Assembly (NCBI RefSeq): GCF_905475395.1
Contig: NC_058338.1
Location: forward strand, 99,061,435-99,125,434
Origin: Chrysoperla carnea
Taxonomy: Eukaryota; Arthropoda; Insecta; Neuroptera; Chrysopidae
Reading direction: 5' to 3'
DNA: 64,000 nt
Under the pieces are notes generated by a model, which was not told where the DNA came from, did not search any database, and saw nothing but the letters and a program-made list of their open reading frames with translations. Positions 1 through 12,645 of the stretch are shown in pieces; the stretch's first letter is position 1; every line of letters begins with the position of its first letter. The position numbers were made by a program, and so were the translations under genes.

Positions 1-1050
1 ATTAAAACTTTTGGATGCTCTCTTTAAAAAATGTGGACGAGGATGTGAAAATTTTCGTACAGGGAACAGTTGTTTGACACGACCTTGATTACATTCTCAA
101 AGTTGGAAACGTTTTGAAATGAGCGTCATATATAAGACTTGACCGTAGACCAAATACATACATTTTTAATATAGGTACTCACTTTAGTTTTAATATACAT
201 ACACACAACATAACAAAAAGCTAATACAAGATCATGGTCGGACGAAGACATTGCGCGGTTGTTGACTTCTTCATGAGTAACGAACCAACTGGTTAGTTAA
301 ATAAGTATATACATAATATAGAGTTGTTGGTTAGTCTTGGTTGGTCATCATCATTCATGATGGATGCTATACTTATACTGGCTGCTTGCTATACACAAAT
401 ATTTTTGGATCTATCATGTACTGGCTGATTCATTTACATATGATGCAGTTGAAGTGGGGCTGCTGATCACTGAAAGTCTATGATCTAACATTTGATTCAA
501 CTAAAATGAAGATGTGCTTAAAGATTGTGTAATCGTAAAAAAAACTCCTTGTTCTCATTATAAAGAACTCGGGTATGTTCGATAATGATAGCAAAGAGAA
601 AAAAGAGAAGGGAGAGTTAATAATTGTAATTCATCGTTTTTTAGGCCAATCTTGACAGTGCATTTTCCCATAAATACTGTTATGATTCTGCGCTAATCTT
701 TGCCTTAAAACAGGACTACAATAACAAGCTTAAACTGTGTTTCATTACTCGTTGCTATTCAACGCCTATGTATGAGGCCATAATTCTATCTATGATAGAT
801 GAATATTAATAAATCATAGTAATTTACAACAATATTGTTCTGATGTATATATGAACTGTCTAATAAAATATTGGGCTGGGTCGGGGGAGACAGCACAGAA
901 ACTTCAGTCGCTTTATATTGAATCAAAATTTATACAAATCATAAATATTTATAATTGATTATGTAGAATGGTAAAAAATTGTAATCAATAAATTTGTATA
1001 AATTAATTTTGTAAGTAATTCTTTTTCAAATTTAACATATTTTCATTTAG

Positions 1051-1215
1051 GACACGAGCGACATCTGTGAATGGGAAATAAAATTATTGTTTATTTTTAG
1101 AAAACTAGAACTATTGTAAAATTTTAGTACACGAGCGCTATCTGTAAATGTGAAAGAAAATTGTTTTTAAATTTTAGAACGCGAATGCCACCTGCGAATG
1201 GGAATGGAAATTACT
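1051..1215. repeat. Three degenerate tandem units (GACACGAGCG type)
   Basis: Three related blocks start near 1,051, 1,128 and 1,177. Each has the form ACRCGARYG followed by CCATCTGTGAATG-like sequence and then an A-rich stretch. Spacing is uneven (about 77 and 49 bp), so this is an old, eroded tandem array. Function unknown. Confidence 0.5.
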
Positions 1216-1599
1216 GTTAATATTAAACAGTAAGAAGAAAAAGTGGAGGAGTTTCATTTCAGTTAGATTCTGATTTGCATAACAACTGCTAGACCACTGG
1301 TGGACAAGCTTTGGCTATGTTGTGGCCTGAGGGACTTTTAGCAAAAGAGATATGTTGAGCCGAAGTGAGATAGATGATGCACTGTATGTATGTTACGAAG
1401 TGAGATGGATGATAGTCATTGAGTGTATCATTCATTCTATCTGCAGAGAATTTAGATGCTCTGTAGAGTAAGTATTCCGTACAACTGTGCTATAGAGATA
1501 GACTATTAATAAAGCTAGAATCATATATAATGAATGACATGGTAATAAACACCTAAACGCGTGAACATCCTATGTTTGGTATGATATGATGGCATGCAT

Positions 1600-1619
1600 G
1601 TATGTATGTATGTATGTAT
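1600..1619. repeat. (GTAT)n microsatellite
   Basis: About five perfect GTAT units. Simple sequence repeat with no other signal. Confidence 0.9.
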
Positions 1620-2954
1620 TTATATTATTATTATGAAGAACTAACTCTTCCGTCAACAAATCTTTTAAAATAGTCAAGAGTAAGTAAATATGTAGTATAT
1701 ACCTCTCTATCCTATTAGGTGGATACAACAAGTAAACTCATACATAAAGTACCTACCTAGGCCTAGGTACTACTTACTACGGGTAAGTCTTCTACTACTT
1801 TTAATATACCTACCTACATCAAGAATACCTAGTGCATAGTTTTAACTCAATAAAGTCCATTACCACATTATTACTAAACTAATACATAATAAGTAGGTAC
1901 ACTATACGCTTGTGTGTATCTATATCACAAGAATACCTATCTATATCTATACTTGGTAGTCAATGGTATCTAGACGTTTTTAATTACATCTTTCAACGTG
2001 TTTTTTGGGCATAATAATTAGCGAAAGGTTTTTTAATATACAGCTGAAAATAATGACTGATATAGTCAATTATTCTAATACTAGGTGTATACTGAGTTGT
2101 GTGTGTGTCAGTATTTGAATTGTTTATAATTATCAACACTGTTAAATTTCCAAAAAAAAAAAAAAATGTCAGAAAATACTTCTGTATAAGTTTATTTTAA
2201 AGATTTAGCTAAAGACCTGATATTGAATGTTTTAATTAATGTTTTTCTGTGTAAATAGTTGTTTAACACACAGTACAAAAATATTTAAAAAAAAAAATTA
2301 ATGTTTTTTAATTAATGTTTACAAAAATATAATTATTCCCTTTGAATTTTTCTCTAAGAGTTTAAAAGATATGCCAAAGTTTTCGTACTTCTTACCTGAT
2401 GATTTCCTATGTTTTTAAAGTTCATTCCAACACAGTTTTCTAAGATTATAAAAAATTGGTTTTTCTTAAAACTAAATAGTCGATTGCACACGCTGCCACC
2501 AATTCTCGAACATTTTGATCTATTTTTTCTAATCCATTTCTTCGAGTTAAACAGAACTTTCCAACGTTTCAACATCACTTTTGATTTTATCATCTAAGTT
2601 CTAGAAGGCTATTAATTTGGCTACTAATATACGGTGTTACATTAGGAGCCTGTCTTCACTCAGCTTCTTTATTGCTAGTTTCCATCAAACATTTGCCAAA
2701 CATCAATAGGCGTTAAGCATTAAGAATATGCCTTGGAATTTCATTGATTTCGTCTGCTTGAAAACCTATTCGTCCCATATGAAATTATCAGACTGAACTT
2801 TAGCCTCCTTCGAATTTGAGTTCGTATAAATAAATCATTTAATCTGGCTTATAAAAATTCAATCTAAAGTCCATGTTTTAAATAAATTAGAATGATCAGA
2901 GGAAGTTAATGTAATGGGGTCGATTTAGAAAATATTCAATTTTACATATTCCCG

Positions 2955-3185
2955 CGGTTTCAAGGCCTTAATATCCGAATCAAACCTTTTCAATGTGATG
3001 TCTGTGTGTATGTACGTATGTGCGTTTATTAGTTCGGAATATGAAAAACTAGCTCGATTCGAAACTACTCGACCGAATGTTATGAAAATCTTTTGGGATC
3101 ATATTTCTGTTAATACACTTCGATTGATGATACTAAATCGATATCATTTTTTGTTCGCGCGATATCGATGAGGAAAAAATTTCGC
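2955..3185. repeat. Dispersed repeat, copy 1 of 2
   Basis: Shares with about 8,695-8,890, in the same orientation, the block CTCGAYCGAATGTTATGAAA and, farther on, TATCATTTTTTGTTCGCGC. It is probably a fragment of an interspersed element. No coding potential or terminal structure can be seen. Confidence 0.5.
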
Positions 3186-3842
3186 CTGACTCGAAACGAC
3201 TCGACGTAAAGATATGTTAAAAATTGAGGATTTCGAAAACATTAAAAAACTTGCTATACTGGGAAATTAAAAAGGTTAAATAAAACGCAGTTAAAGCATC
3301 CTAACTAGTTAATTAAATAAATGAATGTAATTTTTATTAATTAAAAAGTTAATTTGTATAAAATAAACTCGTACCAAGTGTTACAGATTATATTTATCGT
3401 AATGTATTTATTAAATACACATGTACTTTTAATATCACACACGCACACGCTTTGTAACGCTTTAAACGCATTATTACTTAAATTTTACTATATGTATACA
3501 TACTTATTGATATTTGAATTTATTATATAAATTTAAATAATATTCAATAGTTTAATTAATGCTTAAAATATTATAAAATGTCATAAAATTTAGTTACGCT
3601 CAGCAGTACATGAAGGAAAAAAAATTAAAAGTTGCAAACCCAAAATAGGGTGTTTCTTTCAATTGTAAACAAATATACAATATAGTCTATTGCTCAGCGC
3701 CAACACTCAATTTTGAAGTAGATATCTTCAACCGATTGAGCTGAAATTTTGCATGCACAATTAGTTTGAATGACAATGCATGGTAAGGTTGCGCCTTCCT
3801 GATTTTCCCATCGCTTCCACCATATTTTATATAAATACATTT

Positions 3843-4190
3843 TTTAGTCTTAAATTAAAAATTTTAATAAAAAATACTTTTTAAGAGACAAGCTTTTATT
3901 GTACTAAAAAGTAGAAAATAATTTTATCTATAAGTCACTCATACCCGACTATTTGTAAAAGCTTGAGGCGCTTAATATCAAGGATGAATCGAAAAGTAAT
4001 TAGGCATGTGGAGTAGATGAGGCGTTCCGATTCATTTTTGATATTTTAAATTAACCGCCTCAAGCTTTTACAAATAGTCAAGTATGAGTGACTTATAGAT
4101 AAAATTATTTTATACTTTTTAGTACAATAAAAGCTTTTCCCTTAAAAAGTATTTTTTATTAAAATTTTTAAATATAATTTTAAAATTACC
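3843..4190. mobile_element. Fold-back (hairpin) MITE-like element
   Basis: Two arms of roughly 140 bp are inverted copies of each other. The left arm runs through TACTTTTTAAGAGACAAGC and ...TTTGTAAAAGCTTGAGGCG near 3,880-3,972; the right arm begins CGCCTCAAGCTTTTACAAA near 4,051. The two are separated by a loop of about 35 bp centred on 4,010. No reading frame. The shape is that of a non-autonomous DNA transposon; the superfamily cannot be assigned because the ends are not sharp. Confidence 0.75.
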
Positions 4191-4651
4191 TATTTAAAAA
4201 ATGTTTCCGTGATAATGTATTATTTTTACAATATTTTTCCTATAAACTTTAAAATACATTTGTGGTACTTTTACCTTATAGGTAATAAATATGATTAATG
4301 ATTTTACAAGATGTTTGTTTTTGGTAAACATAAAATTTATTTTAAAATATCTAAATAATTTATTTAATTTTTTAACATTGATTACAAATATTCAACACCA
4401 AAAGATATTATTTCTGCTAGAAAATTATTTATTAGTATATTATATAGAAAGTGCGTCAAATTTCCAAGACTGGAGTTAAAACGAAGAACGAAGTGTTTTT
4501 TTTTCCTGAGAGTAATTTCGAACAGAAAATCTATTCTTATCTGAATGCGAAAATTTTAAATTTTGCTTACGCAATAGACAATTAGCTTTTTGACACGTGG
4601 AAAATAGTGCGGAAGAGAGTACTTTCTTCGGAATGAATAAAGAAAACATAA
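4191..4651. other. Non-coding stretch
   Basis: AT-rich sequence between the hairpin element and the mariner. Only a chance 62-codon frame on the + strand is present. No further structure seen. Confidence 0.6.
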
Positions 4652-4653
4652 TA

Positions 4654-5910
4654 CGGTGGGCAAAAAATAGTAAGCCTTTTGAATTATATTTCGCCCGGAA
4701 ACCCTATTCGTCGAAAATTTTTTTTCTAGGTTGGTATGACTGTCAGTGGGATCTGTGCCAAGTGTCACGTCAAAATAATCATTAGTGTTTAGTATACGTC
4801 TGTCTTTCTGCAGTGTTAAAAGTGCAATCGGCGATTTTTACAATGAGTGAAATTATTCAAAAAAGAAGTTCCATTAAATTTTGTGTGCGGAATCAAATTT
4901 CTGGTGCCGAAACGTTCAGAATGTTGCAAAAGGCCTTCGGTGATAATTGTATGTCGCGAGCATATGTTTTTGATTGGTACAACTTGTTAAAAGAGGGTCG
5001 AGAACGCGTTGTCGACGAACCACGTCCAGGACTGCCATCAACATCAACTGATGATGAACACGTCAATAAAATCAAGGAATTGGTGCTCGAGAATTGACGA
5101 CAGTCAGAGACCTTACTGGGATTGTTGAAATATCGGAAGGATCAGTAAAAACAATTTTGAAAGATCATTTGGGCCTAAGAAAAGTGAAAGCACGATTGGT
5201 TCCAAAATCACTCATCAATTTTTTCGAACAACAGCGCCGAACAGTTAACGTCTGTGAAACAATGCTTTCCGACTACCAGGATGTCATGAAACGTATTATT
5301 ACTGTAGATGAGACTTGTATTTATGAATTCGACCCGGAAACAACCAACCATTCGAGCGAATATTGCGCAAAAGGTGAGCTTAGACCAAAAAAATAACGCC
5401 GAATTGTGTCGAAAAACAAGGTAATTTTGACAGTTTTCTTTGATTATCGAGATGTTGTGCACTCCGAATTCCTTACGACCGGCCAAACTGTCAACAAGGA
5501 ATACTATTTGAGTGTTATGCGTCGTTTGCGCGAAGCTATTCGTAAAAAGAGGCCGGAATTATGGACCGACAACTCTTGGTTTTTGTACCATGATAATGCA
5601 CCGTCGTATACTGCATTGATTCTTCGTGATTTTTTCTCCAAAAATTCAACCAATATCGTTCCGCAACCACCGTATTCGCGTGATTTAGCTCCGTGTGACT
5701 TCTGTCTATTCAGCAAACTCAAACGACCGCTCCGGGGAAACCGTTTTGAGAAATTTACTTTAACAACTGTTTCGAGGATTGGAAAAAACGTTGGCACAAG
5801 TGTATGGGGGCGGGGGGGGGGGGTTACTTTGAGGAGGGCGAAATAGATTTGGAAGAATAAATAAAGAATTTTGAAATTATGAACAAAGTCTAACTATTTT
5901 TTGCCCACAG
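4654..5910 (+). mobile_element. mariner transposon with both inverted ends
   Basis: A 1,257-bp element, the usual length for mariner. The left end CGGTGGGCAAAAAATAGTAAG and the right end (read inward CTGTGGGCAAAAAATAGTTAG) are imperfect terminal inverted repeats. Both are flanked by TA (4,652-4,653 and 5,911-5,912), the target duplication of the Tc1/mariner superfamily. It encloses a single disrupted transposase on the + strand. The intact ends mean that transposase supplied in trans might still recognise it, but it cannot make its own enzyme. Confidence 0.92.
4843..5860 (+). pseudogene. mariner transposase, frameshifted
   Basis: Cut-and-paste transposase remnant. The start chosen is the ATG reading MSEIIQKR, because mariner proteins begin at this point. 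The N-terminal helix-turn-helix region is visible, then a frameshift near 5,094 and the linker/catalytic part. The catalytic triad region can be read: VDET (first Asp), HDNAPSY (second Asp) and LAPCDF (third Asp). There are 34 residues between the second and third, the DD34D spacing of mariner; the usual YSPD is here YSRD. A stop at 5,394 interrupts the frame. Near 5,755 a deletion of some twenty codons joins the KF of RFEKF to CFEDWKKRWHKC in another frame. A G-run at 5,811-5,823 may be a further slip site. Non-functional. Confidence 0.92.
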
Positions 5911-6402
5911 TATAAATGTATTATATAAGAGAAAATTTGTTGAGCTGCAATAGAAAAGTAATTTTTCCATAAGTGTGTCTATTTAAAAGTTTGATAAGAA
6001 AAGTCCTTCAAAATTAAATGATAAGATCACATTTTACATACAAAATATCATGCATAAATATTATTGAAGTGCAGTAAGCAAATAATTTTTGAAAACGTTA
6101 AAAAATCTGCAAATTTTCAATTTTATGTTAATTTCTAACAAGTTACAGAATCTTTATTAAGTATTTCAAGGAGGTACAAAAACGAGTGATAGGTGTCGTG
6201 GGACACTCGGTAAGAACTAAATCCCTTGCGAAATAAATTAAGTGTATTTTGAAAATTTATTGATATGTCACAACAAGATCATGCCCTCGCTGAGAATACT
6301 ATTATTATTTCAAGACAATGTACTATAGAAAAATGTCATGTGTTTAGCCGCCAGACGTGCGATAAGGAAAACACTTCCAACGTACAAGCGTCAAAAATTC
6401 TT

Positions 6403-6429
6403 TCAGTTTTCAAACTGTTTGAAAACTGA
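6403..6429. repeat. 27-bp perfect hairpin
   Basis: TCAGTTTTCAAAC, one T, then its exact complement GTTTGAAAACTGA. A 13-bp stem with a one-base centre. It may be part of an eroded element; no partner found nearby. Confidence 0.8.
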
Positions 6430-8694
6430 TAGAGGGTCATAAATTATCGGTTTTAAGAAATTCTTGATTAATGATTTAAAAAACATTTGTTGCGGGATTT
6501 AATGTTTTGGTGAGGTAATTAGAAAAAAAAAGAAACGTATTTTTTTTCTTCCCAAAATTTAAATACTTAATTGATTCTCGACTTGCGTCGAGAACAAGAA
6601 GTCAGCCTCAGCCAAAATTCCTCGCAACCCCCAGAACACTCAGATTAATATTTACCATATCCAAAAAATATTAAACCGTGTTACTAAAGGGAAACATCCC
6701 GGTTTGAAACATTCAAAAAAAATAAAAATGTGTTTAAGATTTTTACTAATGTTTAAAAAAAACCGAAACAGATCAATTTACGTGCTAGGCCCAAAGATAA
6801 CGCCGAAGGCGATTACCCCCCAGAAAGTATTAACAATACAAATAAAAAGTCTACGTTTAAAATAAAAAAAAATATAAAGTTTGTTTATTTCATTAATTCA
6901 AAAAATATAAAATGTTTTACATAACGTAATTGAACTTGAAACTTACATGAAATTTCACATGTTGAATTCAAAGCCAAAATACAAAGTTTTTGAAAAACAT
7001 CTTTCGATATAAATTTAGAAAAAAAATTAACATATCTAAATATATAATAAAATGTTACCTGTATGTAATTTGCGATCACAGTGAATACAATTCCATAAAA
7101 TTACATTTTATAAGGAATTGTGCTCACAAATAAAATTCTAAACGCCACAAAAAACATACAAAGGAAAATAATATAAAGTTACACAATTTTTAAATTATTA
7201 CGGAATGTCCCTTTTACACTCTGTATAATTGTGTGTTTTCAATAAACGACATTTAACAAAAATATATGTTTAAACTGTCGTATTCAAAATATAAATTCTT
7301 GATAAGAATTAAATAAATAAATTATAAAAATTAAATAATTTTAATTATTGCCACACACTAAAGGTGTGTTAAAAAAAAGAGTATCCATCTTGGAATAAAT
7401 AATTTAAATTAATTATTCCAAGATGTTTTCCTTATGACGCTTAAAATTTAAAGAGGCTGATTGTACTTGAAAAGTTACTAAGCTGTATTTTTTGTGTACC
7501 GACTGGTGGTAATAAAAAGAACTAAAGTTGAAAAACAATAAGGTACAGTCGCAGACAGCGTAAACTTTTCAATTCAATATGTACCGTCACAGACAGATTT
7601 AAAGTTTGATATTTTACATTATTGTTGCATAATTTATTACTAATTAATTAATTATAATTAGTTTGCCAACAATTTGTAACACATTGAATTATCTATAATT
7701 CTTAAAATTAAAGAAAAAATTGATAAATTGTAATAAATAATATTTATAAAGCTTTATTAAAATAATTTAAATTTTACTAATATTAATAGAGAAATTCTCA
7801 AAAATTATGGTATTTTTAACGACATAAGAGAGAACTCAATATCTTTAAAAGAGAAAAAATGCATTACTTTTAATACTAGTGTATTACTTCAGTAAACTTG
7901 TCAACGCTACAACGAATACTATCATATATTGTCCATCTATGTATACTGTGTACAAGCATCTCCTCGTCACAGCACACAAAATAAATTGAACAATGCTACC
8001 GTTTTGTCTTTTTTTATTTAATGATTCTAAACTGTTTGACTTTGATACCTTAAATCGATAATTAACGAAAAAACTTCAAAAACCATTTCTTAAACATATT
8101 TCCATATTATACGTTGTTTTTTTTTTCTCTAAAAAGGATATTTCTGATCGTAACTTCTTACAAGACTTCAATAATTTGATGAGGTGAATAAAATTTGTTG
8201 CTATTATAATAATCTTTTTTTTTTCTTCAAAATTTTATTAAAATTAAATGGACTGTGAAATTAAATGATAAAAATATTAAAATGTTTGAAATTCAATTTA
8301 ATACATGAATAACTTATTCGAAAAGTTTTTTTTTTTTTAAATAATTATAGCAAGATTAAGTAGTTGCAACACTTCAACTTTGCAATTGAACTACCATTAA
8401 AATGCAATTCTATCAATTTATAAAATTAATAAGATTTTTTTTAAATAACTTTATGAAGTGTAAATTTGACCTTAAAATCATTTATCAGTGAAATTAAAAT
8501 AATTATAAAATGTCATTCATTATACGTTTTCTAAAATAAAATTTCTTTCTTTTATTTTTTTACAATTTATTTAGCTCGAAAAATTATTCAGGATTCTGAT
8601 TTGCTCGCTACTTAGTTCAATTGTTGGAATCCGTCCAAAAAGCATTTATAAATTACTTCGATAATTCTCAATCACGTTTACATCGAAAAACAAG

Positions 8695-8890
8695 CCGTGG
8701 ATAGAGTCTGGGAGCGACCTTTGAGGTTTACACGAATAACATCCCAGCATAATAAAAAGTTAGAAAAAAATTAAAACTCGACTGACTCGATCGAATGTTA
8801 TGAAATTCTATTCGGATTATATTGCCTTTAATACGCATCGATCGACACCTTAACGAAGTTAATATCATTTTTTGTTCGCGCAAAATCGAC
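8695..8890. repeat. Dispersed repeat, copy 2 of 2
   Basis: Matches 2,955-3,185 in the same orientation, sharing the GAATGTTATGAAA block and the TATCATTTTTTGTTCGCGC block at the same relative distance. Non-coding. Confidence 0.5.
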
Positions 8891-9224
8891 ATAGAAGCAG
8901 ATAAATTTTTTAATATCCCTTACGGTATCAATTTATAGATTTAAGCTGTTAAAGTTGCGTTTTTAACATATAAATCCTTATATTGAAGTGTTTTTCCCAA
9001 TCGAAATTTTGGAGTTTAAAAAAAGTGCAATCTGAATACCGAATTTTTAAATGAAGTTTTTCGCTCTGAGTCTGTAAGTCTCTCCACCCATTATGTCTCA
9101 AATATAAAAAGAATATATACCTACATTATCACTAACTACCTCTATGACGTAATATAAATGGTTTTTTAACAGAAAAAAATAGATATTGGTGTGAAGACTT
9201 GTTGTATTTTAATAAAGAAAAACG

Positions 9225-9475
9225 ATCAAATGGGAGTTGGACTCGTACACGAAAGGCTCCGTACCATCGTACAAGATATTATAACACTGCAAGACTGAAG
9301 CCGCATGCTCAATACCAGCATGATCGAAATTTTTTTTAAATTTGCATGGCGGCCATTTTTGAATTCGCCATCTTGGTTATTATTTGTTGTAATACTCACG
9401 ATTTCAAAATGTCAGCTTTCTAACTACTGCGGCTTATGAGATACAGCCCGCTGACAGACAGACGGACATATATAG
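9225..9475. repeat. Interspersed-element fragment with GC-richer core
   Basis: A block that is less AT-rich than its surroundings: GGGAGTTGGACTCGTACACG, GGCTCCGTACCATCGTAC, then ATGGCGGCCATTTTTG, ending in CCGCTGACAGACAGACGGAC. The wording resembles interspersed repeats common in insect genomes. The family cannot be named from one copy. Confidence 0.4.
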
Positions 9476-10865
9476 GTAGGAACATGTATATTAGAGTTAG
9501 ATACTTACATAATATTATTAAATCGACTCTACACAGAGTCAATGTCCTGGTGGTTCTTCTTCACATGAGTACCTTGGTTTACTTAGTAGTTAGTTAGATT
9601 GACTATATTATATAAACAGTGATTTTTTTGTTGTTGACCAAAACAACTAATTTTATACTTATTATTATTTTAATCTAGTATGGGATCGGCTTAGAAAAAG
9701 CCGCGAAAACATCACACATTTTAAAATTTTATATAACTTCGACGCGTGTGTGTTAATCACGTTCCCAAACATTTTAAATTTGGAGGGTGGATTCTGTTAA
9801 AAGTTGATAAAATTGGTAGGTAATTTAAGTTTTAAGGCTAAAATTTTTCGATATTTATCATAGTTTTTTCTTATATTTTATGGAATTTATAAGTTAAAAA
9901 TACAAAATTTAACAGCTTAAAGTAGAGGTCTGTTTAAGATGAAAAACTTGAGAAGCAATTCTTCGAAATTTTTCAAATGTTTGATCATATTTTACATCCA
10001 CTTTGGTTCTGATGATGGATATACAAGATACTTCATAAGACTATTTGATCTAATGGTTTAAGATTCTTGCCCTAAATGCAAATAGATTCAGTGTTAGGAA
10101 TCTGCAGGAAGTGTAAACTTTTTTCATAACATAGGTTTTGTCGAAAAAGAAATATTGAAATGCAATTTTTTAAATACAGTGTATTTAAACAATTGATTAC
10201 TACGATGCCTCTAAGATCAGCTGGAATCTTTTAAAAATGCCTGAACATCGTTTTATTGGACCTACTAAAATATATAAATAGAAATCAAGAATAGAAACAT
10301 ATCTTGAAATGTCTTTTCTTGAGATTATCTCATTCATTAAAACAAATCGAAATATTTAAAATTGATCTAGCATTTAACCTTGAATTACATCTTAGCTTTT
10401 ATTTGATATAGTTTTTATAATATATTTAAGAAAGTTCACTCGTAAACTTAGTTTTCTAAATAATTTAATGAAATTATTCTTAGATATTTCTAGGAAAATA
10501 TTCAGCTGCGGAAAAAAGTCACAAAAAAATTAAATTTAAATCAAACATTTGTCCAAGAATAGCGCACACAATGCGAAAAAAGTGTATATTCCAAATTGTT
10601 GATTTTAAAATCATTTTAAAAATTATTTTGGAAAAAATAGACGAACAAAATTCAGATGCAAGACGTACTTCATCACTACCTAAGTTCGATAAAGAATACC
10701 TACCTAGGTTCAATGGAGCAACAAATATTCGAAATTCAGTCACTTTAAAATAAACCATCAAAAACGCTGCTAGCTCCAATTCTTTAATATATGAGTGATA
10801 TATTAGTAAATCTCGTTCTACCAGATTTATTCGTTATATTAATTTTATAATATTACTTACTCATA

Positions 10866-11331
10866 GTCCATTGAAATGTTACAATTTTAGGGCCAAACTG
10901 AACATTTTATAGAAGACGCGATTTTATTTGTGAAACATGTAGGGGGGGGGGGGTCAATACAACCTTAACCCCAAGTTTGTGGTGTTGGCGCCCTTGTACC
11001 CCGCCCGCCATCTTGAAAAAAGGGGTGGAAACATATTTTAGCTGTATCTCGTAAACTATTGATTTTCTCAAAAAATTTGTAAAGGCATAATTTTTAGCAA
11101 ATAGTCGTGGCTACAATTTTGTTTATGTGACTTTTTGCGATAAACTAAAAATTTAAAAAGTTATGAGCAAAAAAGTGAATTATTTGGCCCTTTTTTCAAG
11201 ATGGCGGGCGGGGGACAAGGGCGCCAACCCCACAAACTTGGGGTTAAGGTTGTATTAACCCCCCCTACTTGTTTCACAAATAAAATCGCGTCCTCTAAAA
11301 AATGTTCAGTCAATGTAACATTTCAATGGAC
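10866..11331. mobile_element. 466-bp fold-back MITE with TA flanks
   Basis: The ends GTCCATTGAAATGTTACA and its complement TGTAACATTTCAATGGAC are flanked by TA (10,864-10,865 and 11,332-11,333), which suggests a Tc1/mariner-type MITE. The arms are about 170 bp and highly similar, including the G-run/C-run blocks near 10,941 and 11,264 and the motifs GGCGCCCTTG / CAAGGGCGCC. The roughly 130-bp centre is unrelated to the arms. No reading frame. The arms are cleaner than in the other hairpins of this window, so this may be a younger insertion. Confidence 0.85.
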
Positions 11332-11333
11332 TA

Positions 11334-12117
11334 TCAAAACATTTTGACTTTTGGTCAAAGGTATCCATTTTCAATTTAAAATAACTAAAGGCATATTATA
11401 TGGAAATATGCAAAGTCGTAGGTAGCGTAATGAAACTGCCTGTAACCCATATCATTCACTACATTCTTAGCTCGTAGCTCCTCCGAACTACCATAAAATC
11501 TATAAACTTATATTTCTTGAATCTAGTGGTTAAACACTAGACAGACCATAAAATTAAATTTAAATAAAAAACCAATACAAATCTTTATTATTTTGTTATA
11601 GAAAATAAATAGCAAAACAATTTCTAATTAAAGTTTTATTAAAGTTGTAGATGAGGAACAAGGTCCGATCCAAGGGGGGGTGGAAAACAAATGGGGGGGG
11701 GGGGGGGGTACAAATCTTTAATATATGATTTACAGTTATCTCGATAATCGTGACTAAATAAAACCAGGGATATTCCGAAAACTAGGATTGTATGGAAAAA
11801 TTCATTATAATTTATAAATAAAATAAATCACTTAAAAAACATGGTTAAAATCTATGTATTTAATCGAAACTGCACATATAATACATATACCATATGTTTT
11901 TACCGTAACGAGGGTGTTTTCTAGCAGACATTTAACGTGAGCTATGTTTTCAAGTTCACTTTACTCCATAACTTTTAATCGATAGATGAACACTTTCAAT
12001 TTGTCCGCAAATTGTACAGTTTAGGCAAAAACGGACTGAAAAATTTTACCCAAAATTGTTCTTTCGTATCAAAATTGTTATTTCATATAATTGTTTCTGC
12101 GAGATCTAGGCATTTTT
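11334..12117. other. Non-coding stretch with G-tracts
   Basis: No gene. The notable content is two long G-runs between about 11,678 and 11,709, which are strange in such AT-rich DNA. Confidence 0.6.
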
Positions 12118-12645
12118 ATACCATGCATCATATATGTAATATGCAAGGTATACTAAGTTTAGTCCCAAGTTTGTAACGCTTAAAAATAGTGATGCTACGC
12201 ACAAAATTTTGTCATAGGTGTTTATAAAATTACCTAATTAGTCCATTTCCGGTTGTGCGTCCGCCCGTCTGTGGACATGATAACTCAAAAAAAAAAATAT
12301 ATCAAGCTGAAATTTTTACAGCGTACTCAGGACGTAAAAAGTGAGGTCGAGTTTGTAAATGAGCAACATAGGGTCTTGGGCCCGTAGGACCCATCTTGTA
12401 AACCGTTAAAGATAGAACAAAAATTTTAAAGTAAAAAAAGTTCCTTATCAAAAAATAAACAATTTTTTTCAAACATTTTTTTGTAAACATCATTGTTTAC
12501 CCATAAGTAGTATAGTATGTAATATATGGGAATATCAGTTATGTATGTGTGACATGTATGTATGTGTAATGTGATTGAGTAATCAACACTGTCTATGCAT
12601 GGTATTTAAACAATTTACTCAGTCAATTGTTTGTTTTCACTTGTT
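12118..12645 (+). repeat. ~530-bp dispersed repeat, copy 1
   Basis: Reference copy of a family repeated here at 15,903, 33,776, 61,857 (reverse) and 62,399, with a relic at 17,840. The shared order is a head hairpin starting ATACCATG, then AGTCCATTTCCGGTTGT, a GTCCGTCYGTCTGT block, ATAACTCAAAAA, CAGGACGTAAAAAGTGAGGT, a GTCCGTAGGAC palindrome, TTGTAAACCGTTA, AAACATCAYTGTTTAC, and a tail TATGCATGGTAT...TTGTTTTCACTTG. The head ATACCATG is the complement of CATGGTAT in the tail, so the element has terminal-inverted-repeat-like ends. No coding capacity. A non-autonomous DNA transposon is likeliest. Confidence 0.8.

Larger units (their letters stand above)
1..3842. other. Non-coding stretch, no gene recognised
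   Basis: AT-rich DNA with only short chance reading frames. Inside it I see a degenerate three-unit repeat (1,051-1,215), a short GTAT microsatellite (1,600-1,619) and a dispersed repeat (about 2,955-3,185) that recurs at 8,695-8,890. It could belong to a very long 5' intron or the upstream region of CrebA, but nothing shows this directly. Confidence 0.6.
5913..10865. other. Long non-coding stretch
   Basis: Very AT-rich, with no host exon recognised on either strand. It contains a 27-bp near-perfect palindrome (6,403-6,429), a short inverted repeat at 7,388-7,428 (ATCTTGGAATAA and its complement), the second copy of the dispersed repeat (8,695-8,890), and a fragment of another interspersed element (about 9,225-9,475). 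Confidence 0.6.
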
